NCBI RefSeq assembly: GCF_014062315.1
Contig: NZ_JACGLT010000001.1
Location: forward strand, 124,001-188,000
Source: Gelidibacter maritimus
GTDB taxonomy: Bacteria; Bacteroidota; Bacteroidia; Flavobacteriales; Flavobacteriaceae
Reading direction: 5' to 3'
DNA: 64,000 nucleotides
Shown here: piece by piece, positions 1-9,236 of the stretch
Layout of the letters: the number at the start of each line of letters is the position of its first letter
Numbering within the stretch: the first letter of the stretch is position 1
Program-made: the position numbers and the translations under genes
The notes under the pieces: generated by a model
Seen by the model: only the letters and a program-made list of their open reading frames with translations
What the model was told of the DNA's origin: nothing
Database searches by the model: none

Positions 1-987
1 ATTGAATATGCTGATGGACGCACTTGGGACGACTTTTTAAAAGAACGCTTATTTGAGCCACTTGAAATGAATTCTGCAAGTACAAGCATCACTCAGATAA
101 AATCTAATGATAATCAAGCCTATCCACATCAAGAGATTAGAGGAAAAGTAGTGCCGATTTCAAGAAGAAATTGGGATAATGCCGGGCCTGCCGGTGGTGT
201 CAACGCATCAATAAACGACCTGAATAAATGGATGTTGATGCAATTGGGAGTTGCTGGCGAGTATAAAGGGAAAACCATTATTAGTGAGAAACAAATGAAT
301 GAGATCCACAAACCACAGATGGCCCGTCCATCAGCAGATGCCATGGCAGCACAGAGCAGCTATGGTTTTGGCTGGACCATTACCGATTATAATGGAAAAC
401 GTGTATTAACCCACGGTGGTGCAACCGATGGTTTCAATACGGCCATGTATCTCATGCCGGAATTGGAATTGGGAATCATTGTGGTAGGTAACAATTTCAA
501 TAGCTTGGGCAATGCTGTTGCTTATCGGGTGATGGATGCCTATTTAGGAAAAAGTGATGTCGATTGGAATGAGCGATATTTACAAGGCTATAAAAGGTCA
601 TTTGCACGAGCTGCAGAAGCCCGAGAAAAAATTCATCAAGCTCAAATATTAAAAACAAAGCCGAGCTTAGACTTGGATGCCTATATAGGCCTATACCAAT
701 CTGAGGGATACGGACAAGTAGAAGTTAAAAAAGAGGGTGAGGAATTGGTATTACATTTTTGGGACACCGATGGTTTGGAAGCTAAACTTGAGCATTGGCA
801 TTACGACACCTTTAGGGCAGTTTGGAAAAACCCTGCGCAACGTGAAGAATTTATGCAATTCCATTTAGGCAAAGATGGCAAGGTAGAAGCTTTGGATTTC
901 GAGTTTTCCTTACGCCCATTATCCTTGCAGGTAGGCGCGTACCCCTCCAATTACACGCATACGGAGCGATTTATTAAGCAGAAATAA
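1..987 (+). CDS. Beta-lactamase-family serine hydrolase (5' end outside window)
   Basis: The reading frame is open to the left edge, so this is the C-terminal part of a longer protein; the ATG at 67 is internal. Upstream codons read DDFLKERLFEPLEM, typical of class C beta-lactamase-like esterases/peptidases. The THGGATDGF segment is the HGG equivalent of the KTG motif. The catalytic SxxK and YxN motifs must lie before the window. The last ~100 residues (from LDAYIGLY) resemble the beta-rich DUF3471 domain that often follows this hydrolase fold. Probably a periplasmic hydrolase; the substrate cannot be told. Confidence 0.85.
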   Translation: MEYADGRTWDDFLKERLFEPLEMNSASTSITQIKSNDNQAYPHQEIRGKVVPISRRNWDNAGPAGGVNASINDLNKWMLMQLGVAGEYKGKTIISEKQMNEIHKPQMARPSADAMAAQSSYGFGWTITDYNGKRVLTHGGATDGFNTAMYLMPELELGIIVVGNNFNSLGNAVAYRVMDAYLGKSDVDWNERYLQGYKRSFARAAEAREKIHQAQILKTKPSLDLDAYIGLYQSEGYGQVEVKKEGEELVLHFWDTDGLEAKLEHWHYDTFRAVWKNPAQREEFMQFHLGKDGKVEALDFEFSLRPLSLQVGAYPSNYTHTERFIKQK

Positions 988-991
988 CGAG

Positions 992-1285
992 TCAGAAGAA
1001 CTTAAACTTGATCTCTTTGGGCATAAAATGAACCCCTTTAAAATCGGTAATGGCTTTAATTTGATGCCTGACTTCGGGTGGTACAATAATCGTATCGCCT
1101 TGTTTTAAAATTTGTTCTTCATTGTGCATTTTAAAGATACATTCGCCTTCACGGACAAACACAATGGATTCGAGATTGGCAAGATGTTCTGGCAATAGTT
1201 GACCGGCGTCGGCCTGCATTTGTTTGGCGACCAATACGCTGCCTTCTGCTAATGTTTTTACCTTTGGTGGCGTTACTTTTTCCAT
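992..1285 (-). CDS. Small cupin-domain protein
   Basis: A 97-residue single-domain cupin. Residues ~35-90 show the conserved barrel pattern: a glycine-rich turn (GECIFKMHNEEQ), then QGDTIIVPPEVRHQIKA, where PPEVRH is the usual second cupin motif with its metal-ligand histidine. There is no signal peptide, so it is likely cytoplasmic. It converges on the serine hydrolase with a 4-nt gap. Such small cupins bind a metal or small ligand; no specific function can be assigned. Confidence 0.75.
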   Translation of the reverse strand: MEKVTPPKVKTLAEGSVLVAKQMQADAGQLLPEHLANLESIVFVREGECIFKMHNEEQILKQGDTIIVPPEVRHQIKAITDFKGVHFMPKEIKFKFF

Positions 1286-1355
1286 GATTTTATAGCTTTA
1301 AAGTTATAGATGTCGGTTGTGATCACCCTAGTGGTTCTCCACTTCTACAATTTAA

Positions 1356-2648
1356 TCAATCATTGTCAGGTTTCAAAATATCTTGCACTATGCTTAATGA
1401 GCCATCAATGTTAGCAGGGATCTCAAAACCTAGAATGTCACAGATTAACGGATAAATATCAATGTTTTGAAATGAAGGTATGGTATGTCCAGTTTTAAAG
1501 GCAGGACCATTGGCGTAAAATATCCCATGCATATCTTTGTCGTTGCTGTCAAAGCCATGCACACCAATAGTTTTAATGTTGTTTTGGTTCAAAAGTGCTA
1601 TATTTTTTGCATTAGAAAAATAATAGCCAACATCTGGTATCAATTGGATGGCACCCCAATCCTTATTTTTTGGTGTATATTCAAATCCTGGAGTGTCTTC
1701 CGTTTTATAGACCTTAAAATGATCTTCTTTTTGCTTTAGGTAGTCGAGTACAACCTCAGTTTCAACGTCTTTTTTCGGATGAATGTTGACCATTGACCCA
1801 TTATCGATGGCAAGAAACAAATCGTTATTTTGAATGCGTTCAATCGGTATCAGTTTATCTGTAGATTGCGCTGCCATTCCATGATCTGAGACAATGATGA
1901 TGTTTATAGGCAAACCGGATGCTTTCAGGCCAGTGAGTAAGACGCCTAAATTCTTATCCAAACTATGGAGTGTTTTTTGAATTTCTGCTTCGTTATTGGG
2001 ACCATATCTATGACCTGTATCATCCATATCCGAAAAATACATGGTTATTAAATGTGGTCTTTCTTTTTTTGGTAAGGCCAACCATTCTAATACTTGTGAG
2101 ATTCGGGTTTCATTTTTTACCTTGCCATCATAATCTTTAGAGTAGCTTGGTCTTATACCTTGTATTTCTACATCAGAACCTACAAAAAAATAGCTTGCGG
2201 TAACCATAGAATTTCGGTCAGCGAGACTCCAGATTGGGGTGCCTCCGTAGAAATCGCCATCGGTCACAACCTCTCGGTTTCGGATGCTATAGATTTTGTC
2301 CTTCTTAGTGCTATAAAAGGAATTGCTTATAATGCCATGATTGTCAGGATACATGCCTGTGGCAATGGAATAGTGGTTGGGAAATGTTTTAGAAGGGAAG
2401 GTTGAGATCAGCGATTTGGCGCTGACACCATTCTCAACAAAATTACTGAGATGCTGAGGTTTGTATTTTTCTACATAATCCCAACGAAAACCATCTAAGG
2501 AAATCAATAGCACATAAGGCTTTTTTTGTGACGCTTTAGAATTGACGGTAGGAGAGGGTGTGCCTAAGTTTGTACTAGATCCACAGGATACTATTGTCAA
2601 TGACAATAGGACAGAAAAAATACTGTAAATAAAAATTCTTTTCAACAT
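1356..2648 (-). CDS. Ectonucleotide pyrophosphatase/phosphodiesterase-type lipoprotein
   Basis: A 430-residue alkaline-phosphatase-superfamily enzyme. The N-terminus has a lipoprotein signal ending at Cys22 (LTIVSC). The catalytic core begins with LLISLDGFRWDY (metal ligand Asp52), followed by SKTFPNHYSIATG with the nucleophile Thr88 and Asn91, as in NPP enzymes. Further metal-site motifs are MDDTGHRYGP, VSDHGMA and a late GVHGFD. The length fits bacterial NPPs, which cleave nucleotide or phospholipid-type phosphodiesters outside the cytoplasm. It seems to be transcribed alone. Confidence 0.85.
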   Translation of the reverse strand: MLKRIFIYSIFSVLLSLTIVSCGSSTNLGTPSPTVNSKASQKKPYVLLISLDGFRWDYVEKYKPQHLSNFVENGVSAKSLISTFPSKTFPNHYSIATGMYPDNHGIISNSFYSTKKDKIYSIRNREVVTDGDFYGGTPIWSLADRNSMVTASYFFVGSDVEIQGIRPSYSKDYDGKVKNETRISQVLEWLALPKKERPHLITMYFSDMDDTGHRYGPNNEAEIQKTLHSLDKNLGVLLTGLKASGLPINIIIVSDHGMAAQSTDKLIPIERIQNNDLFLAIDNGSMVNIHPKKDVETEVVLDYLKQKEDHFKVYKTEDTPGFEYTPKNKDWGAIQLIPDVGYYFSNAKNIALLNQNNIKTIGVHGFDSNDKDMHGIFYANGPAFKTGHTIPSFQNIDIYPLICDILGFEIPANIDGSLSIVQDILKPDND

Positions 2649-2834
2649 AATTCTTTTAATTGAGCAAGGCTTTAGTCATTTACCAAGAAACGCATGGCAA
2701 TGTCAATTGCGAATTTAAAGAAATTAAAAGGTTAATCGAGAGCCTTCCATTTTAAAATTTTGGTAGTATGGATTATAAGCATTTTTCGAGTAGATTGAAA
2801 AAACACTCTGATCGTAATGACATTCTGTAACTAA

Positions 2835-3438
2835 AAGAAGAATAATTTAGAATTTTCCCAAATTTGGTTTTAACTATGTTCTCCTAAATAATAGGATATA
2901 TCGTCTGGCTTTATTAAATTATAATTTCCGTAGCTCATTTCCTAAAGGAAAAACAGCTCTTTAAGTATATTGTTCCTTATCAGCTATCCAATTTATTTTT
3001 TTATGATGAAAATATATGAGGTTATCACATTCAATTGAATTCATCCAGAACCTGATTAACCTTCGCTATTGTATATAGTTTTTTCAGGTAATCTCTCTTC
3101 AAAACATTCCACCTGATCGTGAGGTTGTGGTCTCATCTTTTTGGGATATGCTGTCAAATAGTTAATGGCAATGTTTTGAGTTATGTCAATTTGCTTATTA
3201 CTCAATTCGGTCAGATAGGATTTTAGATTTTTGAAAGATTTTTAATCGAGTTGACCAAATTTTTTCCGTGTAACCAATAAATCGATTTGAGTTGTATCGT
3301 TCTTAAAACATAAGTCTAAAATCTATCTGTAATCCTTGGTCTCAATAAATTGTTGTTTACTTATTTTTCTCCGCCTTCAGTGTAGAAAACTATAGGTTCT
3401 TCTTGCCCAAAGAATGAACAGGTAAATAATAAAAACAT
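2835..3438 (-). pseudogene. Decayed gene for a secreted ~200-residue protein of unknown function
   Basis: Reading the minus strand down from an ATG at 3438 gives MFLLFTCSFFGQEEPIVFYT, a signal-like start. The frame then breaks. Continuing in shifted frames gives coherent coding-like pieces: SKQQFIETKDYR, LDLCFKNDTTQIDLLVTRKK, KSYLTELSNKQIDITQNIAI, NYLTAYPKKMRPQPHDQ, DYLKKLYTIAKVNQ, KINWIADKEQYT and SYGNYNLIKPDDISYYLGEH. They are separated by at least four in-frame stops and several frameshifts. From memory they resemble a family of secreted hypothetical proteins in Flavobacteriaceae; no function is known to me. This relic occupies most of the 2649-3585 gap. The rest of the gap shows nothing else, apart from a short GC-rich palindrome near 3498-3507. 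Confidence 0.75.
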
Positions 3439-3585
3439 CAATCTTATTCTCAAACTTTGTAGTACAGTTTAAAACTCCAAGTTTCTCAATTTTATATCCG
3501 CCAGCGGGTTTTTAAGCTTTTCCATCCCTGTAAAGGTCAATACATATAAGCTTGTGGTACGAAATGTCAAATGCGGTATTTTTGA

Positions 3586-3837
3586 TTATTGCTTATTGTA
3601 TTTTTTATGTTCAATTTTCTTCTCCTTCAAAATGGCGTAAAATTTTCGTGGTGATATTTTTAAGTCTTTTGTTATATCGCTCACTTTTTTCTTACCTTTT
3701 TTATACAACTTTAAATTTTCGTTCACTTTTTTATTGAAATAGTGTTTTTCGAGCTTTTCAACAATTTGTAATCCAGTCAATTTTGAGCTATTGGCATAAT
3801 TATCAATCTCCGATTTAATGGTTTTTAAATTACTCAT
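3586..3837 (-). CDS. Small basic protein with a possible helix-turn-helix
   Basis: An 83-residue, lysine-rich protein without signal peptide. Residues ~50-75 (SDITKDLKISPRKFYAIL) have the helix-turn-helix spacing ITxxLxISxRxFYxxL, so DNA binding is plausible but unproven. The N-terminal half is predicted helical. An AACTAA-N6-TTAGTT inverted repeat at 3883-3900 lies about 45 nt upstream and could be its own operator. No family was recognised. Confidence 0.55.
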   Translation of the reverse strand: MSNLKTIKSEIDNYANSSKLTGLQIVEKLEKHYFNKKVNENLKLYKKGKKKVSDITKDLKISPRKFYAILKEKKIEHKKYNKQ

Positions 3838-3882
3838 AATGGTTGTTTTTTACGGTTCTTATCAACGATTATTAACGGGTTT

Positions 3883-3900
3883 AACTAAAACCGGTTAGTT
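3883..3900. promoter_or_regulatory. AACTAA-N6-TTAGTT inverted repeat
   Basis: Two perfect 6-nt arms separated by 6 nt, 45 nt upstream of the small putative HTH gene on the minus strand. This is suitable for an autoregulatory operator. The function is an inference from position only. Confidence 0.3.
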
Positions 3901-3998
3901 GTAAAGACACTAAAGTAAGTAAATAAAACTGAAATTAAAATCCGATTAGATTTTAAAGAGAGCAATGACAATCCATCGATTATAGGGGAGCGTGGTAC

Positions 3999-4457
3999 TT
4001 ATTTCCAATTTGCAATGTCAGGAATTAACGCCGCGATGACTCCAGGGTCAGCTATGAAAAAAATCTTATGCAATTCAGACTTTTTAATTGTTTTATAAAC
4101 TTTAACGTTGAGTAGTTGATTTTTGGAATCGTAATAAAAGTTTGAGGTTTTCGCCTCGGCGGTAGAAGTCAATTTAAATTTCGGATTGAGCTCTCGTGCC
4201 AGTTTATGGAACCTGTCATTACTTATTGGTTTTGAGCTTTCAATTTCAATTATATCCACTATGTTTTCAAGGTTATAGGTAAACTTTATGGATTCAGTTT
4301 CGTTTAATGCTTTTACCTGAAATAATTTTTCCTCAGCTTTATTTTGAGTAATATTTTCAATGCCATATTTTTTTTGAACTTTTTCATAAGTCCAATTAAG
4401 TTGAGAGAAACTAATTGTTGATATTCCTAATAATATTATTGTAAAAAGGTATTTCAT
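3999..4457 (-). CDS. Secreted protein of unknown function
   Basis: A 152-residue protein with a clear signal peptide (MKYLFTIILLGISTISFSQ; cleavage after about residue 18). The mature part is mixed charged sequence with no cysteines or recognisable catalytic motif. Length and signal peptide suggest a small periplasmic or surface protein. It is transcribed alone, away from the sigma operon. Confidence 0.65.
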   Translation of the reverse strand: MKYLFTIILLGISTISFSQLNWTYEKVQKKYGIENITQNKAEEKLFQVKALNETESIKFTYNLENIVDIIEIESSKPISNDRFHKLARELNPKFKLTSTAEAKTSNFYYDSKNQLLNVKVYKTIKKSELHKIFFIADPGVIAALIPDIANWK

Positions 4458-4580
4458 ATAATCGGTTTTTCATCCTTTTAAACTTAAGATTCCGTAGACA
4501 CAATATATACATAGCTTTCTTAAAATAGTTGTGCCCCTAAATTAATAGGACTTTGCTGATTCTTTCAAAAAAGATTTTCT

Positions 4581-5396
4581 TTATGGCGCTGGCGCGCTCA
4601 CCATACCCAAAGTGTATAATTGATCCATAGTTGGTGTTTCACTACCACCTTCCGGTTCTAATGTAATTCCGAAGGCCTCACTATTGTAGGCATTGGCAAT
4701 GGCAAATATTTTATTGTCATCGGTATTGAAATCATCAATGGTTCCTAAACTTGTTGGCGTTAACGGATCGAGTTTTAAAGACCACACCTGATATACTTTT
4801 CCTGATGGTGCTTCAGGAAGTCCTTGAGCATCTAAGTAAATGCGGTTATCCTCTTGATTCCAGTACACTTTGGCGTAGCTATTTGCAAATTCGCCTTGAC
4901 CGCCCAATGGTACTGAAATGATGTTTTTATCACGCAGGAAATCCAGCAATTCTTTTGAATCAGCAAGCTCAGCTCTGGAAATTGAAATCTGCTCCTCCAA
5001 AAATGTATTTTCTGTTTCGACAGTATTTAAATTGGATTCGAGTGTTTTATTCTGGTTCAGCGTCCAGAATAATCCGGCGCCAATAATTATCGCTGCCGCC
5101 CATCCAGTATAGGTCAACCAATTGTATTTCGGCTTAGTAATTGTAATGATTTTAGTCTGGGTGTCTGATGGAGTAAAGGTTAATTTGTCCTTGATGCTTT
5201 GAAGTATTGCTGTGCTCTTATTATTAGAGGTGGCAGCGGTAAGTTCAATAATGGCAGCTTCTATTTCTAAAACCTCCTGAAGGATTTCGGGATGTTTGCG
5301 CATGAGTTGATAGACGTCTTTGTTGTCGTCCTCGGAGAGTGCTCCGGCTACGTAAAGCTCTAAAATCCCAGATGCTATGTAAGCGTTGATATCCAT
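4581..5396 (-). CDS. Membrane anti-sigma factor, RskA-like
   Basis: About 271 residues from the preferred start MDINAYIASG; an ATG 15 nt earlier (5411) would overlap the sigma gene by 14 nt. The N-terminal ~90 residues form the helical, cytoplasmic sigma-binding part. One transmembrane helix follows (YTGWAAAIIIGAGLFWTL), then a coiled-coil-like stretch and a C-terminal periplasmic beta domain (YAKVYWNQEDNRIYLDAQGL, GKVYQVWSL) typical of the RskA C-terminal domain. It directly follows the ECF sigma gene, so it should hold that sigma at the membrane until an envelope signal arrives. Confidence 0.85.
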   Translation of the reverse strand: MDINAYIASGILELYVAGALSEDDNKDVYQLMRKHPEILQEVLEIEAAIIELTAATSNNKSTAILQSIKDKLTFTPSDTQTKIITITKPKYNWLTYTGWAAAIIIGAGLFWTLNQNKTLESNLNTVETENTFLEEQISISRAELADSKELLDFLRDKNIISVPLGGQGEFANSYAKVYWNQEDNRIYLDAQGLPEAPSGKVYQVWSLKLDPLTPTSLGTIDDFNTDDNKIFAIANAYNSEAFGITLEPEGGSETPTMDQLYTLGMVSAPAP

Positions 5397-5397
5397 A

Positions 5398-5928
5398 TTA
5401 TTTGAGTACAATAGTTCTTAGTTCCTTAATGCAATTCCTGTTTCGTGTTTTGATGGTGCCTATGGGCATGTCAAGAGTTTCTGAGGCTTCTTTTTGGGTA
5501 AATCCCTTGAAGTACAAAAGCTCAATCACTTCAATACATTTTTTGGCAAGTTGGCTCACAAACTTTTTGATGCCAATGGCGTCAGTCTGATTATCTAAAT
5601 TATCACTGTGTTGAAGAATATCTACGAAATATTCAGCATCCAGGTTTTTTCTGGAGTTCTTAAATGCTTTAGACCGCGTTTTGTCAATGGCAGCATTTCT
5701 GGCAATGTTCAAAATCCAGGTAAAAAATCGTCCTTTTTCGGCGGAATAGCTGTTTGCGTTATTCCAGGCTTTTATAAAAACATCCTGCATGACTTCTTCC
5801 GCAATGGTATGGTCTCTCACAATATTATAGATGACGCCATGCATGCTATCACCATACATATGATAGAGCTCTCCAAATGCTTTTTCGTCTTTTTGTTGAA
5901 ATTTTGAAATCAATACGTCTAAGTGCAT
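5398..5928 (-). CDS. ECF RNA polymerase sigma factor
   Basis: 176 residues, the usual ECF length. Region 2 spans roughly residues 10-80 (FGELYHMYGDSM, IAEEVMQDVFIKAW, FTWILNIARNAAID). Region 4 is at residues ~125-172 (IEVIELLYFKGFTQKEASET, PIGTIKTRNRNCIKELR), with the recognition helix in the second piece. It is co-transcribed with the RskA-like anti-sigma immediately downstream. The target promoters are not evident from the window. Confidence 0.92.
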   Translation of the reverse strand: MHLDVLISKFQQKDEKAFGELYHMYGDSMHGVIYNIVRDHTIAEEVMQDVFIKAWNNANSYSAEKGRFFTWILNIARNAAIDKTRSKAFKNSRKNLDAEYFVDILQHSDNLDNQTDAIGIKKFVSQLAKKCIEVIELLYFKGFTQKEASETLDMPIGTIKTRNRNCIKELRTIVLK

Positions 5929-5970
5929 ATAAATTATTTAGATATTCTTATGTAAATTTAAAATTGAGAA

Positions 5971-5998
5971 GAAAAAAGCCACTTAATTAAAGTGGCTT
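5971..5998 (-). terminator. Rho-independent terminator after sodC
   Basis: Arms AAGCCACTT (5976-5984) and AAGTGGCTT (5990-5998) with a short AT loop. On the minus strand they are followed by a T run (complement of 5971-5975). It lies 31 nt past the end of sodC. Confidence 0.8.
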
Positions 5999-6028
5999 AG
6001 GTTTGTCATGATATCTTAACGTGACGGA

Positions 6029-6610
6029 TTATTGAATAATTCCTCCGCAACTTATACGCCCGCCTGCATCACCTGTTGGTTGACTTACAAAATCATCAAC
6101 ACCTTCGTGCACAATTATGGCTTTACCTATAATATCTTTATTGGCATCGCCACATCCAATACACCACTCGTCCGTTGACATTGTAATGGTTGCATTTCCA
6201 TTGGCATCGGCTTGAAGGTTTCCAATATCGCCTTTGTGATAGCCATCCGGACTGCCCCATTTGCCGTGTGGTTGATTGGTTGGATTCCAGTGTCCTCCGG
6301 AAGAGGTGCCGTCATCTGCTGAACAATCAGCTTTTTCATGTAAGTGGATCGCATGTTCACCTTCGGTAAGTCCATCAAGGACTACAACCAGAGTAACCAC
6401 GCCATCTTCTTCAGTAAACACAGCGTTACCTTTTACATCGCTGCCGCTTTTGGCTTCCAATGCCACTTGCAATTTTATAACTTCATTGACAGGAGCCTCT
6501 TTTGATATTTCTTTTGTTTCATCGACCTTAGTTTCCTTTTTGTCATTTTTACAAGAAGTCGTGATGGTCAAAGCACAAACTGCTAAGAGTATCAGTGATA
6601 TTCGTTTCAT
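6029..6610 (-). CDS. sodC: Cu,Zn superoxide dismutase lipoprotein
   Basis: 193 residues. A lipoprotein signal ends at Cys20 (TITTSC). Copper/zinc-site motifs are in order: HAIHLHEKADC (HxH and the disulfide Cys), a GGHWNP histidine, PHGKWG, YHKGDIGN with bridging His and Asp, IIVHEG, and the C-terminal GDAGGRISCGGI with the second disulfide Cys. It converts superoxide to peroxide and oxygen in the periplasm. It is one of several copper enzymes in the window. It is monocistronic, with its own terminator. Confidence 0.95.
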   Translation of the reverse strand: MKRISLILLAVCALTITTSCKNDKKETKVDETKEISKEAPVNEVIKLQVALEAKSGSDVKGNAVFTEEDGVVTLVVVLDGLTEGEHAIHLHEKADCSADDGTSSGGHWNPTNQPHGKWGSPDGYHKGDIGNLQADANGNATITMSTDEWCIGCGDANKDIIGKAIIVHEGVDDFVSQPTGDAGGRISCGGIIQ

Positions 6611-6776
6611 GATTATTGTTTTTAGTGTTTATAAATTAATTATGAAGGATTAAAGTTACAGTAATTTTACGTCTATTTAGCTATAGGGATTGTAAAATAT
6701 TAAGATCCATCTCAAAAAGCTTCCATAGACCTGTGTTGATCTGTGGGCTAAAATTACTTTAAAACGAAGGAGTTTT

Positions 6777-6820
6777 ATGACTTATATCATATTTTTAATA
6801 ACCTATTTAAGATATTTTTG
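6777..6820 (+). promoter_or_regulatory. hemN promoter: FNR-like box plus -7 element
   Basis: ATGACTTATATCAT (6777-6790) fits the core TGAY-N4-RTCA. TATTTTTG (6813-6820) fits the Bacteroidota -7 consensus TAnnTTTG. The start-to-start distance of 36 nt puts the box centre near -40, a class II activator position. The same distance recurs at five other promoters here. Confidence 0.75.
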
Positions 6821-6843
6821 AGGCAGATTTAATCGATACAAAA

Positions 6844-8208
6844 ATGAAAAAGTCATTGATAGATAAGTATAATGTGGCTGGACCAAGATATACAAGTTAT
6901 CCTACGGTTCCGTATTGGATTGATGACACATTTTCTTTGAAAGCATGGAAGGATTCGCTTTTTACATCATTTAACGAAAGCAACGAAGAGGAAGGATTGA
7001 GTCTTTATATCCACCTTCCATTCTGCGAGAGTCTATGCACGTTTTGTGGCTGTCATAAACGAATTACAAAACAGCATAGTGTTGAAATTCCATATATAAA
7101 TGCGTTAGTCAAAGAATGGGACCTCTATTGCGACCTGTTACCGTCGAGACCCATAATAAAAGAAATGCATTTTGGGGGCGGTACACCAACCTTCTTTTCG
7201 CCTACACATTTAAGCATGCTCATTAATTGTATTTTAAGACGTGCTACATTGGCCGACGGTTATGAGTTCAGTTTTGAAGGTCATCCCAATAACACGACAG
7301 CCGAGCATTTGCAAACCTTTTATGACCTAGGGTTCAAACGGGTCAGTTTTGGGGTGCAGGATTATAATGAAACCGTGCAAAAAGCAATTCATAGAATCCA
7401 ACCTTTTGAGAATGTCAAACGAGTGACTGAGCAAGCCAAAGCCATTGGTTATACGTCGGTAGGACATGATCTTATTTTCGGATTACCATTTCAAACCGAA
7501 GCACATGTTCGGGAATCCATAGCCAAAACGAAGCTTCTCAAACCCGACCGGATCGCCTTTTACAGTTATGCGCACGTTCCATGGATAAAGGGCAACGGGC
7601 AACGTGGTTTTGACGAGAGTAATCTGCCCTCTGGATTGGCTAAAAGAAAGCAGTATGAGTTAGGGAAGACCTTACTCTTTGAGGCAGGTTATCATGAAAT
7701 TGGAATGGATCATTTTGCGTTAGAATCAGATTCCTTGTACCAATCTATGATTACTGATCAACTCCACCGAAATTTTATGGGATATACCGCATCAAAAACC
7801 AAGGCGATGATTGGCTTGGGCGTATCGGCAATTAGCGATAGTTGGTACGGATTTGCGCAAAACGTTAAGAACTTGGAAGATTATTACCATTTGGTTAATG
7901 AGGGCATAATTCCTGTAGTGAAGGGTCATATTTTAAATTCAGAAGATCTCATCATCCGAAAACACATTCTTAATTTGATGTGTCGTTTCCAAACCTCATG
8001 GACACCAAATACACTCTATTTTGAGGAGCTGCCAGAGATCTTGGCATATTTAACAGAAATGGAACAAGATGGTTTGCTGGTTCGTAGCGAAGGGCAGTTG
8101 ACTATTACGCCAAAAGGGAAACCATTTGTTAGAAATGTTTGCATGGCCTTTGATTTGCATTTAAAAAGAAAAAAACCTGAAACACAATTGTTTTCAATGA
8201 CTGTGTAA
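6844..8208 (+). CDS. hemN: Oxygen-independent coproporphyrinogen III oxidase
   Basis: 454 residues, full length for HemN. The N-terminal signature GPRYTSYPTVPYW is specific to HemN. The radical-SAM cluster motif CESLCTFCGC places Cys61, Cys65, Cys68 and Cys70. FGGGTPTFF is the SAM-binding GGGTP motif. The C-terminal HemN domain follows at residues ~370-445. It decarboxylates coproporphyrinogen III to protoporphyrinogen IX without oxygen, so it supplies haem for the cbb3 oxidase and c-type cytochromes under low oxygen. An FNR-like promoter precedes it. Confidence 0.96.
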   Translation: MKKSLIDKYNVAGPRYTSYPTVPYWIDDTFSLKAWKDSLFTSFNESNEEEGLSLYIHLPFCESLCTFCGCHKRITKQHSVEIPYINALVKEWDLYCDLLPSRPIIKEMHFGGGTPTFFSPTHLSMLINCILRRATLADGYEFSFEGHPNNTTAEHLQTFYDLGFKRVSFGVQDYNETVQKAIHRIQPFENVKRVTEQAKAIGYTSVGHDLIFGLPFQTEAHVRESIAKTKLLKPDRIAFYSYAHVPWIKGNGQRGFDESNLPSGLAKRKQYELGKTLLFEAGYHEIGMDHFALESDSLYQSMITDQLHRNFMGYTASKTKAMIGLGVSAISDSWYGFAQNVKNLEDYYHLVNEGIIPVVKGHILNSEDLIIRKHILNLMCRFQTSWTPNTLYFEELPEILAYLTEMEQDGLLVRSEGQLTITPKGKPFVRNVCMAFDLHLKRKKPETQLFSMTV

Positions 8209-8313
8209 GAATTTGCGCTTTAAAACATATAGTTGATAGAGATTTTCATTTGTCTCTTTAACTAAATATTAGTACCTTTTATTTTTAATCATTTTAATAC
8301 ATAAAACCTACCT

Positions 8314-9144
8314 ATGAAAAAGATCATTGTTCCCATAGATTTTTCCAAATATTCTGAATATGCTTTAGAAGCTGCTGCAATATTGGCAAAAAAGAATAAT
8401 GCAGAGATTTTTGCTTTGCACATGTTAGAAATGTCCGATGCCATTTTGACCGCTTCAAATGATGGCCCCAAACCAAGAGTGTTGTTTTTCTTGAAAATTG
8501 CACAACAGAAATTTGATGAGTTCTTGAGCAAGGATTATTTGAAAGGTGTCCAAGTGACGCCAATTGTCAAATATTCTAAGGTGTTCAGTGAGGTCAGTGA
8601 GGTGGCAGAAGAACATCAAGCCGATTTGATTGTTATGGGATCGCATGGTGTAAGTGGGTTTACCGAGGTTTTTGTAGGGTCCAATACTGAAAAAGTAGTA
8701 CGTCATTCTAAACTTCCAGTTTTGGTGATTAAGCAAAAACCGAGCAACTTAAATTTTGAAACGGTTATTTTTCCGTCAGACTTTACAGAAAAGAGTGTGG
8801 ACGTTTATAAACGTGTTTTAAATTTGTTGGGAGAAACTTCCAACGTGCATTTATTATATGTGAATGTTCCTGGAGAGAACTTTAAAAGCACGACGGAAAT
8901 GGAGAAAAACGTGGCCAACTTTTTAATGAAGGCAGAAGGAGATATGAACAACTTAAATAAAGTGCATTATGTTTCTGACTATACCATACAACAAGGGATT
9001 ATGAATTTTTCAAATCTCTTTGGCGCTGACTTGATCGTGATGCCAACCCATGGAAGAAAAGGATTGGCTCATTTTTTTGAAGGTAGTATTTCTGAAGATT
9101 TGGCAAATCGAGCCAATCTTCCGGTAATGACATTTAAAATATAG
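8314..9144 (+). CDS. Universal stress protein, tandem UspA domains
   Basis: 276 residues with two UspA domains (about 1-145 and 150-276). The first opens with MKKIIVPIDFSKYSEYALEAA and carries the ATP-site pattern GSHGVSGFTEVFVGSNTEKV. The second ends with MPTHGRKGLAHFFEGSISED, a similar nucleotide loop. Tandem Usp proteins are common among anaerobically induced genes in Bacteroidota. It sits between hemN and nirK but has no full FNR-like box of its own. Confidence 0.9.
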   Translation: MKKIIVPIDFSKYSEYALEAAAILAKKNNAEIFALHMLEMSDAILTASNDGPKPRVLFFLKIAQQKFDEFLSKDYLKGVQVTPIVKYSKVFSEVSEVAEEHQADLIVMGSHGVSGFTEVFVGSNTEKVVRHSKLPVLVIKQKPSNLNFETVIFPSDFTEKSVDVYKRVLNLLGETSNVHLLYVNVPGENFKSTTEMEKNVANFLMKAEGDMNNLNKVHYVSDYTIQQGIMNFSNLFGADLIVMPTHGRKGLAHFFEGSISEDLANRANLPVMTFKI

Positions 9145-9197
9145 AAAAAATATATGATATATATAATGATGGATGATATTTTAGGTCATGTAACATG

Positions 9198-9212
9198 CAG
9201 ACTTTGAGTCTG
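9198..9212 (+). terminator. Weak hairpin after the Usp gene
   Basis: CAGACT (9198-9203) and AGTCTG (9207-9212) form a short hairpin followed by a T-rich stretch up to 9231. It could end the Usp transcript before the nirK promoter, but the stem is only 6 nt. Confidence 0.3.
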
Positions 9213-9236
9213 TTTGTTAGGTGGCTTTTTTAAATA

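Noticed and set aside
3498-3507. CCGCCAGCGG palindrome as a terminator
   Set aside because: The possible loop is too short for a stable hairpin; it is probably an extragenic repeat fragment.
8233-8246. TTGATAGAGATTTT upstream of the universal stress gene as an FNR-like box
   Set aside because: Only one half-site fits (ATTT instead of RTCA), and the expected -7 position holds no TAnnTTTG.
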